NCBI GenBank assembly: GCA_018398585.1
Contig: JAGTTD010000014.1
Location: forward strand, 19,653,387-19,717,386
From: Simmondsia chinensis
Taxonomy: Eukaryota > Streptophyta > Magnoliopsida > Caryophyllales > Simmondsiaceae
Reading direction: 5' to 3'
DNA length: 64,000 bases
The position numbers and the translations under genes were made by a program. This document shows, one piece after another, positions 20,161 to 32,317 of the stretch; within the stretch, counting starts at the first letter, position 1; each line of letters begins with the position of its first letter. The notes under the pieces are model-generated. The model did not search any database. It had not been told where the DNA came from and saw only the letters and a program-made list of their open reading frames with translations.

Positions 20161-21049
20161 CATACCTCTTCGATCAGTACGAGCAGGTTACCCTTGCGAG
20201 GTACCCTCGAGTTTGCTGTTGCCAGTTGCTTAGGTTTACTACACGGTTCCTAAGAGAATGGAGAACCCAACTATGGCTAACCCAGGTGTTATGCACTTGG
20301 GATCCAGCCGTAGAAGTGACAACGTGTGCCTTGGGCCTGTAGAGCCTTCAAATCAGAGTTTCTGTCTGACCATGTGAGACCTTAATGCCAATGCACTAGT
20401 GTAACCCATCCTTGAGACAAGAGGCATAACCACTCATATCCTCCTTGGGTAGTAGACGTTGCCCCAGGGCCCACTCAAGGCCTTCAAGTAGGAGTGCAAG
20501 GTCAAGTCCCCACTTTCGGGAGCCAAATTTCTCATCCTAGACCTCTTATGCTTGTAGTGCTAGGGCAAATTAATAACCCGCTTCTGCAAGATCGTGACTT
20601 GGGGATTAATTAGGCAAGGATGAACCAACATCCTGCCAACATTGTGTGCTTCTACGCATGCAATGTAACCTAGGTCTTGGTGGGACATACTTCATAGCTA
20701 GTCGAATGCCTGGCCAGTATGATTAAGGGGTTTACCCACGATTTGGGGCGTAACAACTGTTCCCACACCCAATTTTGACGGATGCTTAGCGATATCATGT
20801 AGATCCCCCTCAAGATCCTCATGCACTTAGGGAACAATGGCAGGCGCATAATTATGTGCCTAACCTACCCCTGCAAGACCAATTGGCCTAGGTTGGGTCT
20901 CTCAAGGATCAACAGACCCTTGGATAGTAAACCTTACCCTGGATCCATAAACAGGGATTACCTTTTTTCTCGAGGATACAAGATCCCCAAGTTTACCCAC
21001 TTAAAAAAAAAAAAAAAAAAAAAAAAAGATTGTTTTTGCGCTCGAGCAC

Positions 21050-22310
21050 TTGGCAAGATTTAATTGCCAATGTAGAGAAGCAGCAGATAATCGATATCTA
21101 AGATTAGGGCTCTTCCCTAGCTCATTAACTGGGACCAGTTTTCAATGGTATATCAACCTGCCCCCTAATTCTATTTACTATTGGGACGATATGGCCAGGC
21201 AATTCCAGGCCCAATTCTTGAGAATGGAGTTAGGAACTTCCATGTTAAACTTGGCTCAGATGAGACAAAAGCCAGGGGACTTAATGGAAGACTATATTAA
21301 GCAGTTCTAGAGAATTAGGTTAAAATGCATCGTAGCCCTTCCTGAACTTGAGTACACCGAGCTAGCCTTGAACGGCTTAGATAATTAATTCAGGAAGAGA
21401 TTCAAAGGCTCTAACTTGACGAAGCTTCTTTAGCTGCCAGAATGTGCTGCTAGATACGAGGCTGTCTTTAAAAAAAAAAAGCCTTAAGAAAAAGAGCATG
21501 TATGGAACTTACATACACGACTTAATAGAAGAGGAAAAAGATCCTTCATATGAGATTGACATTGCTGAATACGTCAAAGGGCCTCCTTTTGTCAAGAAGG
21601 ACATTAAAGCTAGGAAGCCTTATCAATCCCAAGACTTGAGGAAATGATCATTTGACCTCTATAAAGCTAATGTAATATTCAATTGGCTTGCGGAAAATAA
21701 TAAACTCAAGATAAGGGGTAAACACAAAAAACCTGACTCCAATTCTAAAATGGGAACGATATACTCTAAGTGGCATGATTCATTGACCCATTCAATGAGG
21801 AATTGCATGATCTTTAGAAACATGGTTCAGGATGCCATAGAGGCAAGGGCATTGATCCTCCCGGGAGAAGGACAAATGGGCGTCGATAAAGACCCCTGCC
21901 CAAATCAATGTGACTGAGATAGTAAAGCCTTATCATCCCCATGGCAGCCAAACTAATCTCTATGCAGGATGAAAGCAGAAAAAGATGATATGGCCTGGGC
22001 TAATGCTTTGTTTGACAAGCTGCTCGAATTAGGAACACTGAGGTTTCCTGAACAATGTTAAGATTACCGGCAGATCACTGCAGATGGCACATCACAGGTT
22101 AGCACTGTACACGCAATTGTGAAGCAATCAAGAGGTTCTTAAAGAAGCAATTGGAGGAAGTTACCGTCATCCTCTCTAAGGAAGAAGAGTTAGCCATGGC
22201 GACACTTACACATGGCAATAGTGTCTCCTCCAAGAAACGGGCGTCAAGGAAACTCGTAGGCTCATCAATGAAGGTATCTAACTCCACCTTAGGTCGCTTG
22301 AACTGAGAGT
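21050..22310 (+). pseudogene. Tat/Ogre-like gag capsid region
   Basis: Open frame 21050-21310: LRLGLFPSSLTGTSFQWYIN, LPPNSIYYWDDMARQFQAQF and RQKPGDLMEDYIKQF. This is the retrotransposon Gag capsid block of Tat-type gypsy elements (LFPxSLTGxAxxWY..LPPxSI..W..M...F...F). After stops, ALPELEYTELALNGLDN continues the domain. Frame 21444-21647 carries the following charged stretch. Past 21700 only fragments such as CEAIKRFLKKQLEE remain, and the border with the reverse gypsy piece lies somewhere in 22240-22330. Confidence 0.75.
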
Positions 22311-22997
22311 TCCTATTTCAAGATCTACTGCTCTTGCTCATCAATCACTGGGTTGCTGTTGTATCCGGAGGTCTCCCCTGTGGCAAAACACCCACTCCAC
22401 TTGGTAATGCCTGCCTATTAATCTGTTCCTACATCCCATCCCTTTGTTCAACCTGTTGCAGAGACTGATGATTGGAACACATGGTAAGCAGCACCTCCTG
22501 CACTTGCTACTGTAACTTGGTGATTTGATCAACTTGATCCACCTCTGCAATGGCTCGACCTGCCATAGCAACTTATTTCTTATTTCTTGCCAGTTTGTTC
22601 GAAGATCAATCAAAGCGTGCAATGAAGGCTCTGATACCACTTGTAATGATTCAAGTAGTTCTTGAATCAAAACCTAGGGAAGAGATTGGGGATTGAGAAT
22701 TGAGGTTGAAATAGAGGGGGAGAGAGAGAGAGAGAGAGAGAGAGAGTTGAGAAGGAAAAAGAGATTTAGTTTCATTGGATACCTCAACACATTACAACAA
22801 ACTCTCTTATATGCTAGAATTGGTTAGAATTGGCGGGAAGGCCCTAGAAGCTTCTAACCAACTAACCGACCCTCTAATACAAGATATTAAAATCTTAGAA
22901 CAAGAAGTAAGAATACAATCAGCTTAATACAATTCAAGTAATACAATGCTAAGAGACTATTTAGCAGCTAAACACTTAACCAACAACAATCATGACA
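22240..22997 (-). mobile_element. 5' fragment of a reverse Reina-like gypsy element
   Basis: Contains a 5' LTR (22642-22997), a perfect tRNA-Met primer site on the minus strand (GGCTCTGATACCA on the plus strand, 22627-22639) and a short Gag N-terminus starting at Met22566. The Gag reads MAGRAIAEVDQVDQITKLQ with stops, then GRPPDTTATQ and KRPKVELDTFIDE, the latter comparable to PKVELP(x)F(D/E)G at the start of gypsy capsid. The rest of the element and its 3' LTR are absent. The right neighbour is copia LTR sequence and the left is Tat gag, so both sides have been rearranged. Confidence 0.7.
22642..22997 (-). repeat. 5' LTR of the reverse Reina-like fragment
   Basis: 356 bp, plus strand TGTAATGATTC to CATGACA. 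The U5 end has the inverted repeat TGATTCAAG 22647-22655 / CTTGAATCA 22661-22669. An (AG)13-type microsatellite lies at about 22721-22746. Confidence 0.8.
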
Positions 22998-23456
22998 CTT
23001 TGGTGTACTATAAGTAAGGTCTTGATTAACGACTGAATTCCCATGTACACTAGGTAATGGCGAGAAGTGTGACAAGGATCAGGTATTCAATAGGAAATCT
23101 ATTATCTCTTACGAGATACAGATGTCCCTTCAGTTGATTCGCAAGTATTTGATTTAATTTGGAAACTTTGGCCAAAGTGTTCCCAAGTGTTTGACATTTG
23201 GAATTTATGCCATGAATATTTTCAAGTATAAATGAATTATTCAATAAAGGGTGAGTCAGTAACTAATGGAGAAGCTAAAAAAAAAATAATGGTAGTAGTT
23301 ATACTTATTTTTCGCCGGGGACATTTCATAGAGGGGTTGTTGTTGCAAGAATAGTCTATTTGAAAATTATCGAATAAATGATCTAAGTCTAAAGTGCAGA
23401 GGGATTTATTTAGTGGAATTAAGTCTAATTAAATGGTAGTTAAATTTTATCATGGG
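22998..23456 (+). repeat. copia LTR, left part
   Basis: Aligns with about 10700-11160 of the copia 5' LTR (CTTTGGTGTACTATAAGTAAG and the following text). The first ~515 bp of the LTR are missing, replaced by the gypsy fragment. The LTR is interrupted at 23457 by the Athila-like element and continues at 33698. Confidence 0.75.
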
Positions 23457-24878
23457 TGATAATTCTAATTTAGTATTTAATTTTTCATGTCATTTAGGTG
23501 CATTTTCAAACCATTTTACATCAAACTTTTATCGCTTTTACTCTTTCTCGCTCCTATCATTATTTCCTTTCAAAAACACTCATTTATGCTAAATCTCACT
23601 AGATTTTATCATCAACATCAACAATTGAATGCACGACACATCAAAAAAAGTAAAAAAAATGGGCTAAACAAATCATTTTACACGGTTAAGGCAAGGATGA
23701 ACAACAAACATATACAATTTGTTACAAATTGCAATTTTGGGCGGCAAAATGGACAAATCAAGGGCAACGATGCTTTGTAAACTTCAAGAACATGTTCAAG
23801 ATGATATAAGGACTGAATTTAGGCAGTGGAAGGATGAAAAAATAGAACACAATCAGCAAAACATACAACTTGCAAAAGCGGCGGCAAGGTGGTGCAATGA
23901 GAGCAAAGCTTGTGTAATTTTTTATTTTTGAACTTGAAACCTCAAACACTATAAATAGGAGTTTCTAGGAGGTCCTTAGGCATCATTCATTCAGAAAAAA
24001 CTCAAACCAAAGTAGTAGAAAGAGTAGGAAAACCGTAAGAAGAGGAAAGGAGTGAAGGAAGAAAGTTTAGTTAGTAATTTTGCATTTTTAAGTTCTTTTC
24101 TATCCTTTTCTTCTTCAAGTTCATAGATTTTGTATTATTTTTTCTTTATATTATTTATACCATGAGCTAATTTTGTCTTTCCAAGGCTACGATGTAGCAT
24201 AATTTGTAATATACGCTCCTTTCTAATTCAGCGTATTCAAAGTTTGTTTATTGCGCTGTTTGAGTGTTTATCATTGTTGTTAATAAGTTTTGAATGCTTG
24301 ATCACCATTCAAAGCATATAATGATTCATAATGAGTCCAAGAGAAGATTTATGCTGAATGCTAAAATGATAAACACTACAAATTGAGCGAATGCTAGAGA
24401 TAGATTAACGAGATTTGTGTGGTCTTAAGTGAAAAACATGGATATTAAAAACTCTTTTCTTATTTAAATTCATGCAAGAGCTTGATGAGTTAATATATCA
24501 AAAATCATGCTAAATGTTTCTCGAGAGAGAATATTTAGTAAATTAGGGTTTTCGACCATCAACATATAATAACAACTTGAATATCGAGAATAGAAAGGCG
24601 TATTGATGCAACTAGGTGAAATTGGATTCCTTGGATTTTATTAAATCATTAAACTCATCTAAAATCATAAAAATTTTCATAAAATTAGTAACTATTTTTG
24701 TTCCTTTTCATTTTGTTTTGTTTCATATCAAAAACCTCAAATTTCGGCCATTCAAATAATGCTGAAACTGCTAATTTCGGTACTCATTCAATAACAATCG
24801 TCGTGAGATGATACTCTACTCATTCTATATTACTTGATATGACTTTGTGCACTTGCTAAGCACAAACAACAAGCATCA
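23457..24878 (+). repeat. 5' LTR of the Athila-like element
   Basis: 1,422 bp, TGATAATTCTAATTTAG to AAGCATCA. It includes TATAAATAGG (about 23950-23960), a plausible promoter. It matches the 3' LTR throughout at roughly 90% by eye. Confidence 0.8.
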
Positions 24879-25062
24879 AGTTCTTAGCGTCATTGCCGAG
24901 TTTAGTGATATCGATACCAAAAAGTTTTGGTAATAATTTGAAGTTGTTTTGTTAAAACTTGTAAATTTGGTTTAAATTTGACGAAGAAATATCTTTTCTT
25001 TCATTTATTTCATTCACTTGATTTTATTTGTACAATTATTTTTATTTTCGCATAAAACTGCA

Positions 25063-25083
25063 CCCCCCCCCCCCCCCCCCCCC
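25063..25083 (+). repeat. poly(C) tract, 21 nt
   Basis: Uninterrupted C run in the untranslated leader of the Athila-like element. It is one of several long C/G runs in this window. Confidence 0.9.
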
Positions 25084-25464
25084 TCCCTCTAAAATTGTGT
25101 TTTTTTATTAAGTTTTGTTAAGTTTGTGTTAATTTGTTGTTTTTCTTGTATTTTTTCTTTATTTTTATCTTTATTTTACTTATAAGTTAACTTTGATAAC
25201 TTTTTTGAAGTTAAATTGTTATTTTCAAGTTTTTCCAAACATTAGTGTTATTTTTCTTTGGTTTTTATTAAAAATTTTGTTTCTGTTAGGTTTTTGTATT
25301 AGATTGTTGTACTTTAAGTTTTCTAATTCGTTTTATCTGTCTTTAACTTTTTAATACTTCTAAAATTTGGTTTAGTTAAGCTTTGTATTATATTGTAGTA
25401 TTTTGGTTCTTTCTCATTATTGTTATCTTTCTTTTGACTTATAAGTTTGTGTTTCTTACTTTGT

Positions 25465-26760
25465 ATGCAAAATCAAAACGAAAACGAAATGATCCCTTTG
25501 GATCCTGAAATTCAAAAAAACACTTCAACAAATTAGGAAAACCAAACGAACTAAAACAATGGCTAATGAATATAATGATAATGAAAGAGCTTTAAAGGAT
25601 TATGTTGTCCCAACTATTGGAGGATGCACTTCTAGCATCCGATGCCCACCCATACAAGCGAGCAATTTTGAAATAAAACCCATGATAATACAAGTGATTC
25701 AACAAGCTGTTCAGCTTGGCGGTCTACCTAGTGAGGACCAAAATCTACATATCACTAACTTTCCAGAGATATGTGATGCATTTAAGCACAATGGCATCAG
25801 TGATGATGCCATTTACTCAAGACTATTCCTGTTCTCACTAAGAGACAAGGCCAAGGCATGGTTAATGTTATTACCACCAGGTACCATCACCACATAGGAT
25901 GATTTGGCACAAAAATTCCTTGCTACCGGCCAAAATGAGGAATGACATTAACCCTTTTACACAATACGATACGGAATCATTGTATGACGCGTGGGAATGA
26001 TATAAAGAGCTTTAAGAAGGTGCCCACACCATGGTTTGCCAGTTTGGATGCGAGTCCAAACTTTTTACAACGGTTTGGCACCTAATACCCAAACAATGGT
26101 GGACGCAGCTACTGGAGGAGCCCTAAACAACAAGACACAAGACAAAGCATACAAGTTGCTAGAGGTAATAGCTAACAACAACTATGTTAGAACAACTGAT
26201 AGAACAACACAAAGGAAACCTGCAGGTATTCACGAAGTAGACGCATTAACCACATTGTCTGCTAAAATTTCAATGATTCAGAAGTAGTTGGGTAACACAA
26301 GTGTTAATGCCATACAATCTCCTATGCTAACATGCGAGTTTTGTGCAGTAAATCATGCGAGCATAGATTGTAAGATAGGGAACCCCTTTTCCACGGCCTC
26401 TTCAAATCACAAGATAGCCAATTTTGTTTCAAATTTTCAAAAATCACAATACAATCCCTATTCCAACACTTACAATCCCCGGTGGAGAAACCACCCAAAT
26501 TTTTTGTGGAATAACCAAGGGATTCAAAAATAACCCATTCATGCACAACAAGAAAAGAAAATTGATCTCGAAGAAATGTTCAGTAAGTTTATGCGAGAAA
26601 CTAGAAGTTTCATACAACAAACACAAACAAATCTTCGAAATCAAGAAGCGTCTATCCGAAATCAAGAAGCTTCGATTAGAAACCTCAAGACTCAAATTGG
26701 ACAAATTTCAAATCAACTCTCTGAAAGGTCTCAAGGTTCCTTGCCTAGTTATGAGTAGAA
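25465..26760 (+). pseudogene. Athila-like gag
   Basis: A first Met at 25465 opens a short frame. The main body is 25559-25897 (GISDDAIYSRLFLFSLRDKA then KAWLMLLPPGTITT), the Athila Gag capsid block. After frameshifts come 26036-26287 (QTFYNGLAPNTQTMVDAATG, GGALNNKTQDKAYKLLE) and 26288-26533 (CEFCAVNHASIDC zinc-like motif, NPYSNTYNPRWRNHPNF). The last part, 26576-26758, repeats the 7-residue phrase SIRNQEA. The same order is seen in the intact-looking Gag at 61593-63116. Stops and frameshifts make it inactive. Expected products would be capsid/nucleocapsid only. Confidence 0.8.
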
Positions 26761-26834
26761 TGATTTTTGTTATTCGGTTTGAATGTCTAAAGATTAGAAA
26801 GAACGAATAAACTTAATTTGCTTAGCCAACTTTT

Positions 26835-27164
26835 TGTTATAATTCAAGATCAACTTGAATTATAACTTGAATTTAGAGTTGAGATGAGAGAAAGAAGGGA
26901 AAAAGAGATGAGAATTATAGAAGAAATTGAGATGAGAGGATAAGAGTTTGTTTAATTTTCATTGAATGAATCCTCTTTACACTCTAGGTGCTCTATTTAT
27001 ACTAATTGAAAGATAGCTAAACAACAAAGAACCCATACACTGCTCATGTTCAATTTCCATCCAAAAATCAAGAATAACTAACAAAAATCCACTCTAAGCC
27101 TTATTCGAACTTTATTAAGAAAAATACATCAAAATTACTATAAGAATCTTCCCCGATCATGACA
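26835..27164 (-). repeat. 3' LTR of the 26835-32106 gypsy element
   Basis: 330 bp. Its U5 end (plus-strand left) is a perfect 13-bp inverted repeat, GTTATAATTCAAG 26836-26848 / CTTGAATTATAAC 26854-26866, loop ATCAA. Confidence 0.9.
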
Positions 27165-27185
27165 ATACCTTCCCCTCAAAATCAT

Positions 27186-28445
27186 TCTTGTCCCAAGAAG
27201 GATAATGATGAAGGGAATTGGCTACGCAGAAATTCCAATTGTTACCCAGTTGTTTGTGTTGGTTCCAAATTAACCCATTGCACCAGAATTTCCTTCCTTC
27301 CCTTGTCTTTATACTGCACACTTCTTGCTACCAAGATAGCTGCAGAGGCTTGAATCAGAGTACCATCTAACCTTGCTGCAAGGGAATCAAAGGAGCAAGA
27401 TTTGTCCTCAGCTTTGTGTTTTTTTGACAAGGAAACATGAAATATAGGATGAATCAGGGAATCTGGAGGTAGTTTTAGTCTATAAGCCACATTGCCAATC
27501 TTCTCCAATATCTTGTAAGGTCCAAAGAATCAAGCTCCCAACTTTACAATCCTGCGCACTGCCACAGAAGACTGTCTGTATGGTTGGAGTTTGAGGTACA
27601 CCATGTCTCCTAAAGTAAAGGACCTGTCACTCCTCTTTCTATCAGCATAAAATTTCACTCATGCTTGAGCTAGCTGGAGATTATCCTTCAACTGCAACAT
27701 CAATTGTCTTCTTTGAGAGATGAGATCATTGACTTCAGATACCTGATAAGTCACTCCTTGTAGCACCAAAAGAGTAGGTGGATCATACCCATACAACGCC
27801 TTGAAAGGAGTTGTGCCTATAGCTGAATGAAAGTGAGTGTTGTCCCAGTATTCTGCTAAGCCAACTGTCTAGACCAATGCTTTGGATAAGTGAAGGTCAT
27901 GCTGCATAGGTATTGGTCAACACATTGATTCCCCCTCTCAGTTTGGCCATCGGATTAAGGGTGATAAGAGGAGCTGAGAGCCAAGGTAGAACCCATTAAC
28001 AAGAACAATTCTAGCCGAACTGACTAGTAAACAACCTATCACGATCTGAAACAATGGATTGAGGCAATCCATGTAGCTTGTAGATGTGCTCAAAGAACAG
28101 CTTAGCCAATTTCTCAACAAAAATGGGGTGGCTTAAGGCAACAAAATGGCTAAACTTGGTGAACCTATCCACAATCACCCATATTATTTCCTTTCCTTCA
28201 ACCTTAAACAATCCTTCCACAAAATCCATACTGATATGCTGCCAAGCTCAATCCGGCACAGGAAGAGGTTGCAAAAGCCCTGGGTATTGGACATGTTCTG
28301 TTTTGGTTCTTTGACATATATCAACGCTCTGGACAAAGGCCTTCACAGCCTTCTTAGCTCCTTCCCAACTGAAGTACTGCTTGAGCCTCTTATAAGTGCC
28401 ATCTATACCAGAATGCCCCCCCCCCCCCCCAAAGCTGAAGATTGA
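27186..28445 (-). pseudogene. integrase and chromodomain-like tail of the 26835-32106 element
   Basis: Reading on the minus strand, 28011-28229 has MDFVEGLFKVEGKEIIWVIV, DRFTKFSHFVAL and LHGLPQSIVSDRDRLFTSQF. These hold the first two catalytic Asp residues of the integrase core. A region at about 27930-27960 corresponds to the TDGQTE(R) block with the Glu but is frameshifted. The C-terminal frame 27242-27508 contains MEKIGNVAYRLKLPPDSLIH and EILVQWVNLE, the GPY/F-following and chromodomain-like parts. The tail continues after a stop to TGA at ~27186. A 15-nt C run (28416-28430) interrupts the N-terminal zinc region. Confidence 0.85.
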
Positions 28446-29810
28446 AATGCCTGAATGATCTGTTTCCTCAGACTGGTAGAGGTGCCCACATAAATCTTCC
28501 CCTTGATTCTCACAATTCCATTTATTACTGAAATTTCCCCTTTTGGGCTAGAGGGATTAGAGATTGTATAGGCAGCAACACAATCTGAAGCAAACTTGTC
28601 TCCCTCATAGCTCTTGTAGATCTCTTCCATCCATTCAGACAAGGCATAAGAAATAACTGAGCAAGACCCTTCTGTTTCTTCCCCCAATCTTTGAGAAAGA
28701 GCATCTGCTACAATGTTCTCTTTCCCTTTATGATTTTCAATGGAATAGCCGAGTCCAAGCATCCTCATTAGCCCTTTTCCCTGGACTCTTATGGTGATCT
28801 TCTGTTCAAGTAAGTATTTGAGACTATGATGATCTGTCCTTATGTTGAAATGATGCCCCTCGAGAAAATTTCTCCATTTCTACACAGCTAACAGTATTGC
28901 CAAGTACTCTTTTTCATAAATGGAAAGCTGGACTAAGGCCCAAACTAATGAAGGCTATTAGTCTTCCTTATTTAGAGAGCACTGCTCCAACTCCCAAGCT
29001 GCTAGCATCTGTTTCCAAAACAAAAGGTTGCTCAAAATCTAGCATGATGAGCACAGAAGCTGAACACATAGTAATCTTAAGCCCTTCAAAGGCTTCTTGA
29101 GCATTTTCTTACCATATAAAATCATCCTTCTTCAACAAATTGGTGAGAGGTTTGGCTAATACTCCATATACAACAATAAATTTACGGTAGTAGCCTGTTA
29201 ACCCAAGGAATCCCCTTAATTGCTTGAGATTCTGAGGAACGGGCCATTCTCGCATTGCCTGAACCTTGTTAGGATCAGTAGCAACTCCCTCCTTCAAGAC
29301 AATGTGTCCCAAATACTCCACTTGAGCCTGTGCAAAAGAACACTTAGCAAGCTTGGCAAACAACTGATTCTGGCTCATGATCTGAAAGATTTGTCTCAAG
29401 TGACTAATATGAGCTTCTAGTGAGGGGCTATAGACCAAGATATCATCGAAGAAAACCAGCACAAACCACTTGAGGTGAGCTTTGAACACAAAATTCATCA
29501 CAGCTTGGAATGTAACAGGAGCATTGGTCAAGCTAAAGGCATGACCACAAATTCATAGTGGCCATGGTGAGTTCTGAAGGTTGTCTTATGAATATCTTCA
29601 TCTCTCACTCTAATCTGATGATAGCCTTGCCTTAAGTCAAGCATAGAATAGTACTGAGACCCCCTCAACTCATCTAGCAGATCATCAATGACAGGTATGG
29701 GGAACTTGTCTTTGACTGTGAGAGAATTCAGGTGCCTATAATCCACACACATGTTAGCTGACCCATCTTTCTTCTTTAACAAGATCACCAAAGAAGCAAA
29801 TGAGCTATGG
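28446..29810 (-). pseudogene. reverse transcriptase and RNase H of the 26835-32106 element
   Basis: RT starts in 29528-29791: ILLKKKDGSANMCVDYRHLN, later MLDLRQGYHQIRVRDEDIHK. A frameshift follows and then 29109-29531: [15 protein letters not shown] and [19 protein letters not shown], with the catalytic FDD box. The connection [12 protein letters not shown] is clear. RNase H between about 28740 and 29110 is frameshifted (an acidic DTDAS-like region is recognisable). It is followed by 28403-28768, GLGYSIENHKGKENIVADAL (the RNase H C-terminal D-A-L-S motif). The lineage is gypsy beyond doubt. Confidence 0.85.
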
Positions 29811-30311
29811 CTATGTCTGATGAAGTTGTCCTCAACAATTCTTCCACCTGCATCTCAATTTCACTCTTCTGTGGGTGAGGGTACTTGTAAGGCCTCAAGT
29901 TCACTGGATTAGAGTGAGCCTCGAGAGAAATAGCATGATTTAGGGACCTCTAGGGAGGCAAGGAACTTGGCTGAGCAAATATGTCTGCAAATTCTTATAG
30001 CAGCTGCTTAATACGAGGGTCTGTGACCTCTGTCTTTTCCTCTGTATCAGCTGTGATGGAAAACAACTGACCCATCCACTGGCAATCACCCTTCTTCAAC
30101 AGTTTTTCAAATTTGCTCCCATTCATCAGTTGTAATTGTCCCTTTTCCATGATTCCTTGCCACACTACCCTTTGCCCTTCCTTCTCAAAAGAGATAGATA
30201 GTTGTGCAAAATAAAGACTAAAGGACTAATCATCTTCATCCAATCAACCCCTAAGAGCATATCGTAGCCTCCCAGTTTGAGAACTCTGAAGTCATACTCA
30301 AATGGATGTCC

Positions 30312-30728
30312 CTACATACTCCAACTGAACCCCTTACACTTCATTTGTGTGATCATCGAATTGCCATCTGCCATAGTGACAGCTAAGAGGCTGGTTTTGA
30401 TCATCTCGTGTCCTACTTGCTTGACAATTTTTGGATCAACAAAACTATGTGTGCTACCACTATCTATCAAAATCACCATGTGTTTGTGTCCAGTATCCAC
30501 TTTAATTCTAATAGTATTGTGAGACCCACTGCCGATAAGAGCCTTGGCTGAAATTTCCATCTCATCATAATCCCATTCACCAAAGTCATCATCCTGCTGC
30601 TCCTCAACTTCGTCTTGATCATATTGGACCTCAATTCCCCCACCAAAATCAATGCCAATGATAGCCATCAATGATTTGGGATTGAATTTATGTCCAAAAA
30701 AGTATTTCTGATTGCACCTAAAGCACAA
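30312..30728 (-). pseudogene. nucleocapsid end and aspartic protease of the 26835-32106 element
   Basis: Opens with CFRCNQKYFFGHKF, a zinc knuckle whose last Cys is replaced. It continues with an acidic stretch (DQDEVEEQQDDDFGEWDYDE) and MEISAKALIGSGSHNTIRIK, then HMVILIDSGSTHSFVDPKIV, the retropepsin active site (D-S-G) with its conserved SFVD follow-up. The region 29810-30310 continues the protease-RT linker with stops. The active-site residues are intact but the frame is not. Confidence 0.85.
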
Positions 30729-31713
30729 CCTCTAACTCTTTTCCTCATTCACATTCAAAGCTCTAGGTACATGGCTAGAATTTCCCTACTGTAGAGAAGG
30801 AACAGGTCCTGAGCTAGTCCTAAGAACCTCTGAACCACCTAAGACTGTGGCCTCCATCAGCTTAGCCTTAGAGAAGGCTTGAGTAAATGTACCAGGATTT
30901 AGAGCTTTAACCTAGTTTTTGATTCTTGGTTTAAGCCCACTAACTAAACTCGATATATAATAGGATTCACTTGCACCAGGACAAGCAGTTAACATTCTAG
31001 CACGCAAGTTCTCAAAATGAGTCATAAATCCCTTAAAGAAGCTGTTTGAGAAAGTTTATTGAAGTGATCAATCACCTCCCCCGGATCTTCTTCGCCATAC
31101 CTCTCACAAAGTTCATTAACAAAATCATCCCAAGATAACCCAGGGTTGCTACAAATCAGAATATAATACCAGACCTTATGTTCACCTGGAAGATAAATTG
31201 CAGCCAGATCTACCTTCTCCACATCATCTATGTGATAAAATTGAAAGTACCTTTCACAACGTCTGATCCATGACTGTGGATGCTTTCCATCAAAGGGATC
31301 CATCTCCACCCCAGGTTGCCTGGGTCCTTTAGTCCTACCTCCAACAGATCCCTGCTCACTAGTTCCAGAAGAGTGAAGGGAAACAGGATCTGGTGGTCGA
31401 TCATGTTGGCCAGCAACTGATAACAATCCACCTCCCACCGATTGTTGCTGGCGATCCATTTTCTGCTGTAAGCCCTGAATTCGAGCTTCAATTAACTGAG
31501 AATGTTGATGCAACGTCTCAGCTAACCTCCGATCCTGAGTTTGCTGCATTTGCACATACATTTCTTGCACCTGTAACCTCAATTACTCAATTGATTGATC
31601 TTACCCCCCTCGCGAGGATTAGCTTCCATAGCAGCAGCATAACTGGGATGAGGTGCAGCAGCAGCAGTAGCAACAACACCAGCAGCACCAGCATGGGTAA
31701 TTACTCTAGCCAT
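30729..31713 (-). pseudogene. gag of the 26835-32106 element
   Basis: The start is Met31713 (MARVITHAGAAGVVATAAAA), with a stop near 31580. The frame continues 31022-31582 with a Gln-rich coiled-coil-like region (MYVQMQQTQDRRLAETLHQH), then GVEMDPFDGKHPQSWIRRCE and YFQFYHIDDVEKVDLAAIYL, the gypsy capsid core, and CERYGEEDPGEVIDHFNKL. It is followed by a frameshifted tail to 30729. Typical length and order for Reina-type Gag. Confidence 0.85.
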
Positions 31714-31778
31714 TGTGACTAATTTCTTGCATCGAGCCAGATCAATCAAATAGTAGCCAATTAGGCTCTTATACCAAA

Positions 31779-32106
31779 TGTTATAATTCAAGATCAACTT
31801 GAATTATAACTTGAATTAAGAGTTGAGATGAGAGAAAGAAGGGAAAAAGAGATGAATTATAGAAGAAATTGAGATGAGTGGATAAGAGTTTGTTTAATTT
31901 TCATTGAATGAATCCTCTTTAAACTTTAAGTGCTCTATTTATACTAATTGAAAGATAGCTAAACAACAAAGAACCCATACACTACTCATTTTCAATTTCC
32001 CTCCAAAAATCAAGAATAACTAACAAAAATCCACTCCGAGCCTTATTCGAACCTTAATACGAAAAACAAATCAAAATCACTATAAACATCCTCTACAGTC
32101 ATGACA
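31779..32106 (-). repeat. 5' LTR of the 26835-32106 gypsy element
   Basis: 328 bp, partner of 26835-27164, with the same perfect terminal inverted repeat. The minus-strand end is followed by TTTGGTATAAGAGCC. Confidence 0.9.
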
Positions 32107-32317
32107 CTTTTGAATTTGGTCACTTAGGTGATTGATGGATTTTTCCTTAGAAGGATTATTTTGCCTATAGAACCTTCAACTTTGAGCCTCGACCATTCTT
32201 TCCTAATAAAAATAGTCTTGCTTTGAATTGTTATAAAAATTCTTAAAAAGCATAAGATCCTGCGCTTTGACAGTTAGCCTTGCTCGAGGATAAGCAAGAT
32301 TTAAATTTGGGGGATTT

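Larger units (their letters stand above)
26835..32106 (-). mobile_element. complete Reina-like Ty3/gypsy element, reverse strand
   Basis: 5,272 bp with perfect TSD CTTTT (26830-26834 and 32107-32111). The 5' LTR is 31779-32106 and the 3' LTR 26835-27164, with a tRNA-Met primer site on the minus strand (TTGGTATAAGAGCC next to 31779) and a purine tract AGGGGAAGGTAT beside 27164. The interior has gag, protease, RT, RNase H, integrase and a chromodomain-like tail in the usual order, all broken. It is nested in the Athila-like element. It is the most completely preserved Reina-type structure in the window. Confidence 0.9.

Noticed and set aside
23487..23931. Two overlapping ORFs near 23.5-23.9 kb
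   Set aside because: They lie in the 5' LTR of the Athila-like element; a homologous region of the 3' LTR (32500-32800) is broken differently.
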